A DNA stretch of 64,000 nucleotides from Trichomonas vaginalis G3 (taxonomy: Eukaryota; Parabasalia; Trichomonadida; Trichomonadidae), in the NCBI RefSeq assembly GCF_026262505.1, contig NC_067207.1, forward strand, positions 18,196,082 through 18,260,081, in the 5' to 3' direction. The notes beneath the pieces are model-generated. The model had not been told where the DNA came from. It searched no databases and was given only the letters and a program-made list of their open reading frames with translations. Shown here one piece after another: positions 51,369-62,272 of the stretch (the stretch's first letter is position 1; the number at the start of each line of letters is the position of its first letter). Made by a program: the position numbers and the translations under genes.

Positions 51369-51830
51369 TTGACTGTGGTAAACTTTTGAATAGAAAATAA
51401 TCGTTAAATTTTAAGATTTTGTTATCGTTACAATCCGAAACAATAATCTTGAATATGAAAACATCATGATAATCAAAAAGAAATTGCGAAATGAATAAAC
51501 TTGGAGAAATTCCAATTCAGCATTCAGCAATTATCCTCACAGGTCATAGAAATAGATATGTTGTCTTAGGTGTTCACTCTTTGGTTTCACTCATACCAAT
51601 AGAATATATCATTTTGACCATATCTTTGGGAAATGAATCCACAAAAACTATAAAAGCTTCATTAATAGATGCTCCAAATTCCAAATTTCAGAGATTTTAT
51701 ATTTTGGCTCTTCTATTGCTCAAAATTATTGTTTTTTAAATCAATCATTCAATATTATGCTGAACATATTAAAATTTTTGGTCTATGAAAAAAGATAATG
51801 ATATAATTAACATGAAAAAACATAATATCT
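51369..51830. other. Intergenic with an unsupported small ORF
   Basis: An 82-codon plus-strand frame (51491-51739, MNKLGEIPIQHSAI) begins with ATG and ends in a hydrophobic helix. It has no initiator or motif, and I rate it unproven. Otherwise AT-rich sequence only. Confidence 0.3.
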
Positions 51831-54800
51831 TTATTTTTTAATAAACATGGTGATTACTTGGTTAGATCTTTCAGAGTTAATATTCTGAATCTGGTTATAG
51901 AACTGTTCTTCGATTTTAAATGGTCCAAACAATATTCCAAACCTCTCTGATAGCCTCTGTCTGAAAATATACAGGTTATGAAGGTATTTTATACTGTAAT
52001 TCTTTGCCTGGCTGGTTACATCGATGATATCAGAGATGTTGTGTATCCATACGTTGTAATTCGGACCATGGAAGAACTTTTTATGTGTAATTAAAAACAA
52101 CATTGGGGAAGAAATGGAAAGAGGACAATTTGACCAAAGAAGAATGATATCAATGGCATCATCCGGTCCAATAAATGCTGGAACACCTTTCTTCTTATCA
52201 AAGAAAGGCTCATAAACATAAGATAAATCTGATATAAATTTTTCTGGGTTGTCAACAACGGAATTCACTTGCATCTTAAGTATTGTTGCTGCTTTTCCTG
52301 GTTCAGATGAGTTTTGGAGGCAAAAACAAAGTAATTCCGCTGCTTTTTGACATTGATCTTCAAATCTTGAAAATTTTGTGACAAAACCACTTGGAATTGC
52401 AAAAGAAATTGCATCAATGATCGAATACGTCAATATTGCGAATGAAAAAAGCAAATCCAACAATCTTGATGCTGTTTCTCCTTCACTTTGTATGGCAAAG
52501 TTGATTAGTTCTGTTGGAAACGCTGGATTTTGTTGGTATTCACTGCCAAGGATTCTTAAGAAGCTGTTTCCGTTTGAATGTGTGTTTGAGAAGAATCTTG
52601 TGTGGAATCTGGTGTTAAATACCAAAAGGAAGTCGCAGAGGGAGTAGAAATATACAGTTGTGACTTCAGGTGTCTTATGGAGACAATAATCTACAATTTT
52701 TGTGTAAATAATTAAATATAATTGTTTTTGAATGAAATTATCAATTAAATCTGGATAATTCTCAAGTATTAATGTACAAATAACAATGAAATATAAGGAT
52801 GGGTTCTGTATTTCCTTATCTATCAACAAATAACTCATAATATTTTGAGATTGTCCAATAATTTGAACATTATTCTTAAGTCTTGAGTATATAGTGATAC
52901 TAATGTTCTCGTCATGTAAAAGCAGACATAATGTCTTCATATAAGTAGAATCCAAGAATTTGACAAAATCTGACTGTGGAACGATCTTTGCCAAGAAAAG
53001 TGATATGAGCAATTGTGTATCTGGATCTTCTATGGTTATTTCGTTGAATAAATTTAAGATATAACCAAACTTAAATTTATCAAAGAATTTCTGATAGAAT
53101 TCGGCCGATCCTGAGAAAATATCATCTAAGAATAATGTTAACTGGTGTAAAAACACCTTTGGAAGGCTAATGAACGATAAAATTGATTCAATATTTGATG
53201 TCAAAAGATCTTCGAAGTGATCAAGGGAATAAAGCTTTCTAAGTAACTCAAAATAGATAATAGTCAATGCTGTTTGTCCCTTTTCGCATAACTCAAACAC
53301 TCTTTGTATGTTATACAGAGCAATCTTAAAAATTTCCTTTGTTTCCTTCATGTAAGGAAAAAGGTCAAACAAAGAATTCTTAACTATCGTTCTTTTTTGA
53401 TCGTTCAGCAGATTTACCAAAGCATTGAACCAGTTTTGGTATCTGCGCTCTAGATTATCAGGGAATTTCTCTTTGCAGAGTGCAACAAAACGGTCAGCGA
53501 ACTCTTGTGCTTTTTCATTTTTCAAATTAAAAATCATTGTTTCGACGTAATCGATGTCCTTCAAATTCCCTTTAAGTAGCATATCATAATATTGCTTTGC
53601 GAAGTCCATTTTGTCAGAATTCCGTTTGATATCATCTTTCGAACTTTCAAACGTACTTTTCGTTGGAGCTGGGTAGAATTTGACCTCATGTTTGGTATAT
53701 TTCTTAATAGTGGTCATCAATTCTGAAAATTTTGAGAACTTGTAGAGAATTTCTAATTTTGCTTTGCAAATTCTATCGGCGCACCTTGAAATTGAGTGGC
53801 AATTGTCACTATTTATGAGCTTTAATACTAAATCAATGACTGTATCGCTAATCGGGAAAGTTTTCAATTCCGAAAATAAAATTTTGTTTCCGAAAAACTC
53901 CAAAACAGTCTGTTTCGCATTCTCTATGAATTGGTCTTGCACATCGTCGAGGATTTTGTCCAATGTGATGACGAACAATTCGACAAAGTGCTCTGTTGGC
54001 GGACGATAAGCGTCAGATTTATTAGCGGGGTCAGGAATAAATTTATACATATACGTCAGCATCATATTCAACAGGAATTTCGGATTTTCTGTCAAAAAGC
54101 TGATATATGGCAAAAGAAGAGAAAGAAAAGTTGCATCCTTAATCATGCATTGCTCCATGTTGATAAAGCAATAGTCGATTGCTGGGGCTATTATTTGTAA
54201 ATTACTTATCTCTGTCAAGATATTAATAATTTTTGGTCGGTCATCTGACGTTTCGTACAAAAAGAAGTCAAGAAATGAACCGTATTGGCATAAGTTTGAT
54301 GGTCTTGCTGCCTTTATGATGTTTAAAAGATGATAAACTATATTTTCATTTTCTCTTTTTTGGTAAATCAGATCTGCAAGCTCTCTAGCGTTATCTTCGA
54401 TAAGGATTCTTGCTGTTGTATTCGGATCTGATAGTAATATAACTCTTTCTGCAACTAAAATAGCTAATAATATATCATCATTGTTTTTTGAAAATTTTGC
54501 TCTAAGAGCAAGCCTTACCATGTATGAATCCCACAACCTCTTTGATAGTTCCATGATATCATCAGGTCTATGTTGTAATTGCAAGCCGAGAAAGTTCAAT
54601 CTGTAAAGAATTAATGCTTTGTTTGTTTCTGGGAAGAGATCGTTGTATGATTTGCATGCACTCATGGCTTTAATTTCATCTTCAACTGTTGGTAATTTGT
54701 TTAATATATGATAGGCGTTTTCATTTCCTTGTTTCATGAAAGCATATAATTTATTTAGTTTGTCTTTGTCTAAATAAAGTGAATTTGCAATATTCGGAAG

Positions 54801-55238
54801 TTCAGTTATTGGCTTGATATATGGAGGAGATATTTGATTGATTTTATAATCTATTTGAGGAAATAAAGAAACATTCTTATTTAAATCAATGTCTTTTCCG
54901 GCTAATGATAATGCGATTTGCATTGGATTACATTTGGAAACAGTAGCAATGAAATCTAATACGTTGAAAAGAGTGGCCGTCGAAGGAAATTTGATTTGGT
55001 TGTAGTTTTGAATCGTTGTTGAAACAGAAAACTCGTCGAACAGGCAGCAATTTTTAACTCCATTCCAAAATATTCCGTCTTCAAGCCTTTCGATAAGTAA
55101 TTTAAGTTTGAAAATATTTTTGTCATCAAGTTTTTTGAAGCAGTCATTAATAAATCCATTGAGCGGAGTTAGGTCACTTTTGTAGTACGAATCAACGCAT
55201 TCTTGAATTCTCCTATTAATCATAAAAACATCAGACAT
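51831..55238 (-). CDS. Large helical (alpha-solenoid-like) protein, 1135 aa, function unknown
   Basis: An intact 1135-codon frame from the ATG at 55238. The sequence is almost wholly helical, Leu/Ile/Phe-rich, with repeated helix pairs, no low-complexity linkers, no signal peptide and no membrane segment. That fits an ARM/HEAT-like solenoid of the kind used as scaffolds in transport, nuclear pore or ubiquitin-system complexes. No domain or motif is recognisable, and it does not look like a fragment of the gene at 1-6011, although composition is similar. The gene stands alone on the minus strand, with about 590 bp to the previous gene and a repeat-rich stretch upstream. Confidence 0.8.
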   Translation of the reverse strand: MSDVFMINRRIQECVDSYYKSDLTPLNGFINDCFKKLDDKNIFKLKLLIERLEDGIFWNGVKNCCLFDEFSVSTTIQNYNQIKFPSTATLFNVLDFIATVSKCNPMQIALSLAGKDIDLNKNVSLFPQIDYKINQISPPYIKPITELPNIANSLYLDKDKLNKLYAFMKQGNENAYHILNKLPTVEDEIKAMSACKSYNDLFPETNKALILYRLNFLGLQLQHRPDDIMELSKRLWDSYMVRLALRAKFSKNNDDILLAILVAERVILLSDPNTTARILIEDNARELADLIYQKRENENIVYHLLNIIKAARPSNLCQYGSFLDFFLYETSDDRPKIINILTEISNLQIIAPAIDYCFINMEQCMIKDATFLSLLLPYISFLTENPKFLLNMMLTYMYKFIPDPANKSDAYRPPTEHFVELFVITLDKILDDVQDQFIENAKQTVLEFFGNKILFSELKTFPISDTVIDLVLKLINSDNCHSISRCADRICKAKLEILYKFSKFSELMTTIKKYTKHEVKFYPAPTKSTFESSKDDIKRNSDKMDFAKQYYDMLLKGNLKDIDYVETMIFNLKNEKAQEFADRFVALCKEKFPDNLERRYQNWFNALVNLLNDQKRTIVKNSLFDLFPYMKETKEIFKIALYNIQRVFELCEKGQTALTIIYFELLRKLYSLDHFEDLLTSNIESILSFISLPKVFLHQLTLFLDDIFSGSAEFYQKFFDKFKFGYILNLFNEITIEDPDTQLLISLFLAKIVPQSDFVKFLDSTYMKTLCLLLHDENISITIYSRLKNNVQIIGQSQNIMSYLLIDKEIQNPSLYFIVICTLILENYPDLIDNFIQKQLYLIIYTKIVDYCLHKTPEVTTVYFYSLCDFLLVFNTRFHTRFFSNTHSNGNSFLRILGSEYQQNPAFPTELINFAIQSEGETASRLLDLLFSFAILTYSIIDAISFAIPSGFVTKFSRFEDQCQKAAELLCFCLQNSSEPGKAATILKMQVNSVVDNPEKFISDLSYVYEPFFDKKKGVPAFIGPDDAIDIILLWSNCPLSISSPMLFLITHKKFFHGPNYNVWIHNISDIIDVTSQAKNYSIKYLHNLYIFRQRLSERFGILFGPFKIEEQFYNQIQNINSERSNQVITMFIKK

Positions 55239-56099
55239 CTTAAAAATTTTTACAAAATTGAATAATGATTATCTGAAAAGTTAAAAAATTAGATGATATG
55301 TGACTCTAAGAATGGTATGATAATAAGCGATCTTTGCCACTCTCAAATTTTAGCAACCTCAAAAAGTTTGAAGTGAATTAAAATATGATGTATGATACAA
55401 TTTCTATCAGAAATTTCGGCATGTAAAAAATGGTTCAAAAAAAAATAAACGTAAAATTCGAGAAATGTTGTCTATTAGAGATATCCTAAAAAGATTCACA
55501 TTTTAGCATTTTAAATTTTGAATACAAAATTTGTGAACTTTTAATTTTGGAAGTGATAAATAGTTTTGTAATTGGTGGTTATGAATTTATATCTAATAGT
55601 TTTTCAAAACTTTCAGAACATTTTTATAAGGTTTCTTTCACATCTATAATTAACACCTATGAAAGATTTATGTACCATTTTTTCATAACTTTTATCGGAA
55701 ATGTATATTTTTGAAAGAAAATTTACGATACCATACATGTCATATGAAAAAAAAAATTACTGGTCTTTCCCAGCACTGTTAGTTTAATTTATCATTCACA
55801 TAGATGTATAGTATCATATATGAAATTCTCATCTCTTAAAAGGCTGATTTTCAAAAACTATACCAGACAAAGTAACTATACGTAAGAATTTAATTAATTA
55901 AATGTGTTTTGGATAAAATAGTTCTTCTGTCAATGCTTAAATCCTTTTTTGGGTGGAATACCTTGATGGATTTTATAATGTTTGGGATTTATTACATTGC
56001 TAAACTATTTTTCAATTCAAAAAAAAAATTTGACAAATTTATAAATTAAAAAAATTATTGTCTGATTAAATCTATATTCATCACAAATTAAATTAATAA
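55239..56099. other. Intergenic flank of tRNA locus 2
   Basis: AT-rich, no ORF or repeat recognised before the palindrome starts at 56100. Confidence 0.5.
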
Positions 56100-56209
56100 G
56101 GAAGATAGAGTTGTATTTATGAAAAAGAATGAGAGATAATATATTTTAAAATTCAATAGAAAAATAAGGAAGTAATTAAGGATTAATACACATTTGAAAG
56201 GAATGTCAA

Positions 56210-56291
56210 GGCACGATGGCCGAGTGGTTAAGGCGTGGGATTAGAGTCCCCATGGGCTTGTCCCGCATCAGTTCAAATCTGGTTCGTGTCG
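56210..56291 (+). tRNA. tRNA-Ser-like gene, copy 5
   Basis: 82-nt copy matching copy 1, with T6 downstream (56292-56297). Confidence 0.8.
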
Positions 56292-56498
56292 TTTTTTGCT
56301 TACTTTGAATTTTTTAATATTTCAATACTTGAATGGTCAATTGTCTTCTCAAAGTTAACAAGTTTATTTTTTCTGAATGAAATTGTTTTTGAGAAAAACA
56401 TATTGATTTTAAAATGCATAGTTTGCTATAAATTAATGAATGAGAATATGTTTAATTTCAATCAACTAACAAAAAAAATATTGAACAGCTGGCAAAAA

Positions 56499-56580
56499 CG
56501 ACACGAACCAGATTTGAACTGATGCGGGACAAGCCCATGGGGACTCTAATCCCACGCCTTAACCACTCGGCCATCGTGCC
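56499..56580 (-). tRNA. tRNA-Ser-like gene, copy 6
   Basis: Inverted partner of copy 5; the downstream run on the minus strand is T5 (56498-56494). Confidence 0.78.
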
Positions 56581-56690
56581 TTGACATTCCTTTCAAATGT
56601 GTATTAATCCTTAATTACTTCCTTATTTTTCTATTGAATTTTAAAATATATTATCTCTCATTCTTTTTCATAAATACAACTCTATCTTCC

Positions 56691-58054
56691 AAATTTCACT
56701 GCTATGAATATGAAAGATAAAAAACTTCAAATAGAATAACTTTTTTTTTCGTAATGTTTTCTTTCTTTTATAAAATCTATAATTCAATATTTTCAAATAA
56801 GAACTATTCGTATATAGAACATGTAATAACTCAAAAACAAAGCTCAAAGAATGATTCAACCTGATATCACTTGATAACCATTAAAGTTGTCGCCCCAAAA
56901 ATATATGTTTACAGAGTTCAATATTCGCTTATCAGTTTTATGTTTGATAACAAGCAAAAGCAATACCAACTTGATTTGAACTATTTTTTTCTGAATAGGA
57001 AAAGATAAAACATCAAAAGGCAGTGGATGGAGGATATACTTTTGAAAGGATTTATATGTGGAAAGATGTGATGCGCAAAGCATGCTTTGGATAATGTGTA
57101 AGGTGATTTGCTTGTTGTGGTATTTTGCGAACCATTGTTTATGATTAGTTGGAGGTTTACTTCTTCTTATCAATAAACTGATTAGTTACTTTATATTCTT
57201 TAATGTTTTGATATTGATTTGTGTGTTATTTTGTTCTCTGAAAATACCTCGCTTATTTTGTGTGATTTTTGTATTTTCAGCATTCGATTCATTCTACATA
57301 ATAATAACATGAAATTTTGTTCGATAATATTCGAGTTTTGTTATTAATGTTTCTACTTGATCCTCATTTTTTAGATTCCATTGTGTGTTGTGTTCATATG
57401 CATTGGATTTTAAGACTGTTCCTTCCTGTTTAACATGTTAATAATGTTGTTGAATTAACTCGCTTATTTTGATTAGACTAAATCATTTTTGTCTTATGCA
57501 TTTTGGTAAATACAAAACAATCCCTAGAAAAAATATAGATTTAGGTGTGCGAATTCTATCTCAAGTGTTGCCAACTTGATAAAAAGCAAAAAAACGACAC
57601 AAACTAGATTTGAAATATTTATTAAGAAAAAAGAAAAGATAATGAGAGTTGCGGGGAAGGAGATATGCTTGAAAAAGGTCTTTAGGAGGGATAATTTGAC
57701 GCTACGGCTAGATTAGGACTGTTCTGTGGTGACTTATTTGAGGTTTTCTTGATTAAAATGTTTGCAACCTTTTGTTTGATAAATGTTATGTGTGATGTGT
57801 TGTTGCTGTATTTTATATGTCAGTTTTACATCTTCGTATTTCTAACATTTTCCACTGTATGTTGGTTAATGTTTTTGATTATCCGCAGTGAGTAGTGTTT
57901 TGTTTCTTCTTCGAAACTTTACTACATTCATTTGTGTTTTAGTGTCAAGAATAATTTGTTTTGATATTGACTGTTACAGTCAACAGTTTTCGTTTTGGTT
58001 CCATTGTACTAATTTTCTTAGTTGTTGTCATTTGAAGTTTTCTTCTAAACAAAT
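56691..58054. other. Degenerate repeat zone with a tRNA remnant
   Basis: 57595-57613 is the 3' end of a tRNA-Ser-like copy (CGACACAAACTAGATTTGAA), and the preceding 100 bp resembles the flank of copies 4 and 7 (for example TTTTGTCTTATG, TTTGGTAAAT, GATAAAAAGCAAAAAA). Two stretches, about 56990-57140 and 57630-57780, look distantly alike, perhaps an old tandem duplication. No gene is supported; a 105-codon minus-strand frame at 56856-57173 has no motif. Confidence 0.45.
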
Positions 58055-58375
58055 ATCATAAGTTTTCAAATAGCTCAATATGTATGTTTCTTGATACAAA
58101 ACAAGCAACAGTATTATAATTAAGATTAAAAACTATTTTGTCTTATGTCTTTTGGTAAATGCTAAAACAATCTTTAGGGGAAAAAATATGGACTTTGTTG
58201 TTCTCATTCTATGTGAAGCTTCCCAAACAAGATAAAAAGCAAAAAACGACACGAACCAGATTTGAACTGATGCGGGACAAGCCCATGGGGACTCTAATCC
58301 CACGCCTTAACCACTCGGCCATCGTGCCTTGACATTTCTTTCAATATATTTGTATTGGATAATACAAAATTGTAA
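58055..58375. repeat. Dispersed copy of the tRNA-Ser unit with flanks
   Basis: It matches about 28634-28952 in the same orientation over roughly 320 bp, including 190 bp on the 3' side of the tRNA and about 50 bp on its 5' side. A few base changes are visible, more than between the arms of locus 1. Confidence 0.85.
58247..58328 (-). tRNA. tRNA-Ser-like gene, copy 7
   Basis: 82-nt copy identical by eye to copy 1, with T6 downstream on the minus strand. Confidence 0.8.
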
Positions 58376-59160
58376 ATTTATTTGAGAAATGATAAAAAAA
58401 GGAAACTTTTTGACTGGAGAAAACAATGGATTATATTTATGAATTCAATCCGATATAATATATTACTAGCAAAATCTCATATAAGCCTTTTAAATTGTAT
58501 TTGCGAAATTTCGGTAATACTTGCAAAAGGCTGTTATATCTCTTTACACTTATATTAATTCCATGGATATATAATATTTGAATACCAATTAAATTCTTTT
58601 TTAGATATATAATACAATAAATATATGAAAATTATTCGATATTAACTTAATTACATAGTATGTTTATTTATTGCAAAGTAATTTTAATAAAATATGCATT
58701 GTCAACTTGTTAATTTTATATTCAATTTGTAAAAAATCAAACAACTGAACGTGAAAACCATAAAATTATAATTTTTGAGACTATTTTCAGATTTTATCAA
58801 ATAAGTTTTTTGTATACTACTAATGGGATCTATAATTAATTAAGTTTGGATGGAGGATTTTTAATTCATCATTATTTTTCTCAACAGCATGTACAAAAGA
58901 TGGTAATTTCTATTATAATTATAGCAAATTGAAGTTACACTTATTTAGGTTAATCTAACCAAATTTATTATTACATTTTTCCAGAAATCAAAGGTATCGT
59001 TTGAAAATAATAATGTGTTCATAGTGTACATTCGTATTTTCCTTCAATATTTCATCTGATTTCGCGTGGAAAAACAGCAAAAAATTGTCAAAATTTCAGA
59101 ATTTCAATTCAAATAAATATTTATTTTGTTTCAGGCACTATGTATATTGAGCATCATTTT
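58376..59160. other. Intergenic, nothing recognised
   Basis: Strongly AT-rich, no ORF, tRNA or repeat identified. Confidence 0.5.
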
Positions 59161-59162
59161 AT

Positions 59163-59552
59163 AAATTTGTCCACGAGAGAGGGTCAAAGTTGCTATTTGT
59201 CACTTTTCCACAAGAATATAATGGGGAAAAAGTTATCATATAGATGATCTCATTCACTGAAGTGAGAGATGCATGTAGTGTAATGGGATAAACAGTGGGA
59301 TTGCTGCTCTAAGTCCTAGGTTCGAGACACATTGGCTTCATTTTTTTCTTTTTTATTGACGTAAACTATTCAATTTTTGTGTTATCCATTCAAATTTCAG
59401 AATTTTTTTTGCAGATTTCACGCTACATTCGAAGTTACCTTTTGTAACAACCACCACCGCCTACGAAAGACGAAAGTGTGTCACGATTTCACCCGGAAAT
59501 CCGACGGTTGTTTAAGAGTAAGCACTTTTGGCACCTACTCATTTGTCCACTT
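59163..59552. repeat. Interrupted repeat carrying a tRNA-like sequence
   Basis: The flanks (CGAGAGAGGGTCAAAGTT at about 59170 and TTTAAGAGTAAGCACTTTTG at about 59511) are adjacent in the related sequence at 38598-38655 but lie about 325 bp apart here. The insert holds a tRNA-like stretch (about 59270-59338: A-box-like GTAGTGTAATGG, B-box GGTTCGAGAC, then CATTGGC and a T run). Its arms do not fold well, so it is probably a decayed tRNA or tRNA-derived SINE. The insert's right half is less AT-rich than the surroundings. Confidence 0.45.
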
Positions 59553-60111
59553 GAAAAATTGACATTCAAAAAAGTACATGTGAATTATCTACTGACGATA
59601 TAAATTAATTAGCCGATATCAGTACTGTGATATTTTGCTATAAATTAATGGGAAATTATGATTGGCAACAAAAAATTGATTTTACGCCACGGATTTAAAA
59701 TGCGAAATTTAAATGATATGATGATATATGAACTAGATTTTTTCTTTGTATTTATATTCAATAATATTTGAAAATCGACATAAATCAATTTCACGAATAT
59801 AAATATTTCTTTAAAATTATATAAAACTAGCAATATTTGCGCAATCAAGTTTTAAAAATTGAGAATTTCGATATTCATTTGAATTCTCAATATTTCTGAA
59901 TTCTTAAAGAACATTGTTCTCAAAATTGTATTGTTTTCAAATATCAACCTCTGGGTTTCAGGATAATTGTACAGAAATGATGAGGAGTAATGAAACATGT
60001 TCAATATAATTGAATTTAATTATGGGAAAGTCATTAATTCTAACCTCAATACCTGAAAATTAAATAGGCTTATTTCACAAAAGTTTATTTTTTCAATGAC
60101 CATATTTTCTG
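59553..60111. other. Intergenic upstream of the E2F-like gene
   Basis: AT-rich, no gene. TCACAAAAGTTT near 60076 and TCAATGA near 60095 are possible initiators for the next gene. Confidence 0.35.
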
Positions 60112-60834
60112 ATGTCACGAGATGCCTTTGAGAAATACCGTGGTGAAAGGAGACACGATTCATTTGCTAATTCTACCCTTAAACTCATTCATCGCTGTGC
60201 AAGCGATAAAAACATGATCTTCAATTTAAGTAAATTATCATCAAGACTTGGCTTTCATCAGCGTCGATTCTATGATGTAATCAATGTTCTTAATACAATT
60301 GGATATTGTACCAAGTTAGATTCCTCAAGATTACAGTGGAACGGAGTTTCCAATGTTAAAGACGCAATATCCAAATTAATTATGAATTATCATCTATTAG
60401 ATAAACATTCTTCTATAGAAAGCATACTTCCGAGTGATGGAACAGTTTCTATTTCAAGAATTACAGAATCATTTTTAATGTTATTTATATACCTTGGATC
60501 ACAGTCACTTAATATAAAAGAAACAAGTATGCTTCTGGCAATGCATAGTGGAAGATCCAAAACCACCCTTTGTAAATTATATCAAATTGCTCAAATATTA
60601 GAAGTTGCAGGTGTCCTTTCAAGAACAGCGCAAATTAGTGAAATCAAAATGAATGATCCATTCTTTATTAAAATCCAAGTTAATGAAGAAGATCAGAAGG
60701 ACCCCCTTAACTTACCATTTTTACTCAACAGACCTTTTCAAAATTTACCACAGCATCCATTGAATCTAAGAAGAATGGAATTTAGAAAATGTATTTTGAA
60801 CATCAAATCGGTGGATTCGCCAATTAAGCAGTAA
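60112..60834 (+). CDS. E2F-like transcription factor with two winged-helix domains
   Basis: A 240-aa protein. The first DNA-binding domain (about 15-80) has RRFYDVINVLNTIGY at 51-65, the E2F/DP recognition helix (RRxYD). It is followed by LDSSRLQWNG, the family's K-x-x-(I/L)-x-W block. The second half (about 115-185) repeats the pattern in degraded form (KTTLCKLYQIAQILEVAGVL, where LYQI replaces RRxYD). Two tandem domains and no dimerisation coiled coil or Rb-binding tail are what atypical E2F7/8 (DEL in plants) proteins have, which act as cell-cycle repressors. The assignment of domain one is firm; the second is inference. If domain two has lost DNA contacts it may serve pairing. Confidence 0.85.
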   Translation: MSRDAFEKYRGERRHDSFANSTLKLIHRCASDKNMIFNLSKLSSRLGFHQRRFYDVINVLNTIGYCTKLDSSRLQWNGVSNVKDAISKLIMNYHLLDKHSSIESILPSDGTVSISRITESFLMLFIYLGSQSLNIKETSMLLAMHSGRSKTTLCKLYQIAQILEVAGVLSRTAQISEIKMNDPFFIKIQVNEEDQKDPLNLPFLLNRPFQNLPQHPLNLRRMEFRKCILNIKSVDSPIKQ

Positions 60835-61420
60835 AAATTTATGTATATTAATTGTAAATTTATTAATTGTTTAACTGTTATCTGTTGTTTTTGTTTATTA
60901 AATAAATTATAAAAAATGATGTAATTTAGATATATAATTCAATTATTCCCATATGACATCTTCTGAAATGACGAAAAACACCTTCAATAATAATCTATAT
61001 GAGTTGCATTATAAGTATTTTCAGTATCATAGGTAAATTAGTATCCACAAGAATTATCATACTGTTTTTATTTTTCATTTCCTATATCTTATTGTATGTG
61101 AGTCAACAAATATTCAAAATTATCAAGAAGTTTAGATGATATTTTAAAAAAATCATCAATTCTTTCAATGATTATACCAATAGGAACTTTCATATCGGTA
61201 ATCAAATGTACAAAAACTTCTAATCTTATCCGATCGGATAATAAGAATCTGACATCATTCAATGATCTGAACTCTGAAAATTCATATTCATATTTTTTTC
61301 TATTAATTCATTTGGATTTAGCACATCTATCCACATCTGATATTATTTATATGCATATGAATCGAGATAAATCTGAGATGAGGTAAAGTTGTCACATTTA
61401 TTATTGTCAGTATCAGAAAA
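60835..61420. other. Intergenic, nothing firm
   Basis: AT-rich. A 72-codon frame at 61168-61386 has no support. TCACATTTATT near 61395 is a possible initiator for the Rab gene. Confidence 0.4.
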
Positions 61421-61996
61421 ATGGAATCTGTCATTGATATTCCCGTATTTAAAGTTGCATTAATAGGCAGGCATTCGTCTGGGAAGACCTCAATAATTAC
61501 TTCGTATCATCGAGGAGAGTTTTTAGATCGTACAGAACCTACAATTGGCGCAAACTTTGTTTCTCATTTAGTAAACTTCAACGACAAAAAAGCAGAACTT
61601 CAACTTTGGGATACTGCAGGTCAAGATAAATATCGTTCAATTTGTCCTTTATTCTATCGAGATGCTTTATGTTGCATAGTTGTTTATGATTGCACAGTAC
61701 AAGCTAGTTTTGATTCTTTAGATGATTATATAAATGATTACCATGAATATGCAATAAGCCCTGGTCTAATTTATATTGCTGCAAATAAATCTGATTTAGC
61801 CGAAAACGATACCCTAATTGAAAATGGAAGAGAGTATGCACTTAAAAATAATTACCCTTTCTTTGTTACTTCAGCAAAAACAAAAGAAGGAATCAAGGAA
61901 CTCTTTGAAGACATTGCAGAGCAATTGTTTTTAAGGAACGATGAAGTAGAAAGGAAAGAAAGAAGACCAAAGGCTAGTTCGAAGAATTGTTGTTAG
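61421..61996 (+). CDS. Rab-family small GTPase, 191 aa
   Basis: All G motifs are present: P-loop GRHSSGKTS (residues about 15-23), switch I Thr in EPTIGANF, switch II WDTAGQDKYRSI, NKSD for guanine, and TSAK. The C-terminus is SSKNCC, a CC geranylgeranylation signal for membrane attachment. The effector and switch regions are of the Rab5/Rab22-like broad type (IGANF). Trichomonads have very large Rab sets, so the compartment cannot be assigned. The P-loop has Arg-His-Ser where most Rabs have Asp/Glu-Ser-Gly, a mild oddity; the essential Lys and Thr/Ser are kept and the switch II Gln is present, so hydrolysis should be normal. Confidence 0.95.
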   Translation: MESVIDIPVFKVALIGRHSSGKTSIITSYHRGEFLDRTEPTIGANFVSHLVNFNDKKAELQLWDTAGQDKYRSICPLFYRDALCCIVVYDCTVQASFDSLDDYINDYHEYAISPGLIYIAANKSDLAENDTLIENGREYALKNNYPFFVTSAKTKEGIKELFEDIAEQLFLRNDEVERKERRPKASSKNCC

Positions 61997-62272
61997 AAAA
62001 TTATTTTTATGTTATCGAATTCATTTTGTATTTTATATTTTAGTAAATAATTTGTCATAGCTACGTTGTGGATTTATTCCCGTAATACTAATACGAAATA
62101 ATTTCAGTAATCAAGAAATAATTCAAATAATTCAATAAAATTAATGGTATTTTCTTAGCATGATTCGGACATTTCCCTTTAAGCTATGAAAAATGCAAAA
62201 TACTTGAGAACTATAATGAGAAAACAAACATTTTATTACATACAAAAACATCAATAAAAAAATAAATATTGC
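61997..62272. other. Convergent intergenic spacer
   Basis: AT-rich spacer between the 3' ends of the Rab and NET-domain genes; nothing recognised. Confidence 0.5.

Larger units (their letters stand above)
56100..56690. repeat. Compact tRNA-Ser palindrome (locus 2)
   Basis: Arms of about 198 bp (56100-56297 and 56494-56690) are near-perfect inverted copies around a 196-bp spacer; positions sum to 112790. Each arm holds one tRNA-Ser-like gene pointing inward. The spacer matches the flank of tRNA copy 2 and the region after foldback element B at locus 1, but without insertions. Confidence 0.92.

Noticed and set aside
56856-57173. 105-codon minus-strand ORF
   Set aside because: No initiator, no motif and Ile/Lys/Phe-biased composition expected from AT-rich DNA.
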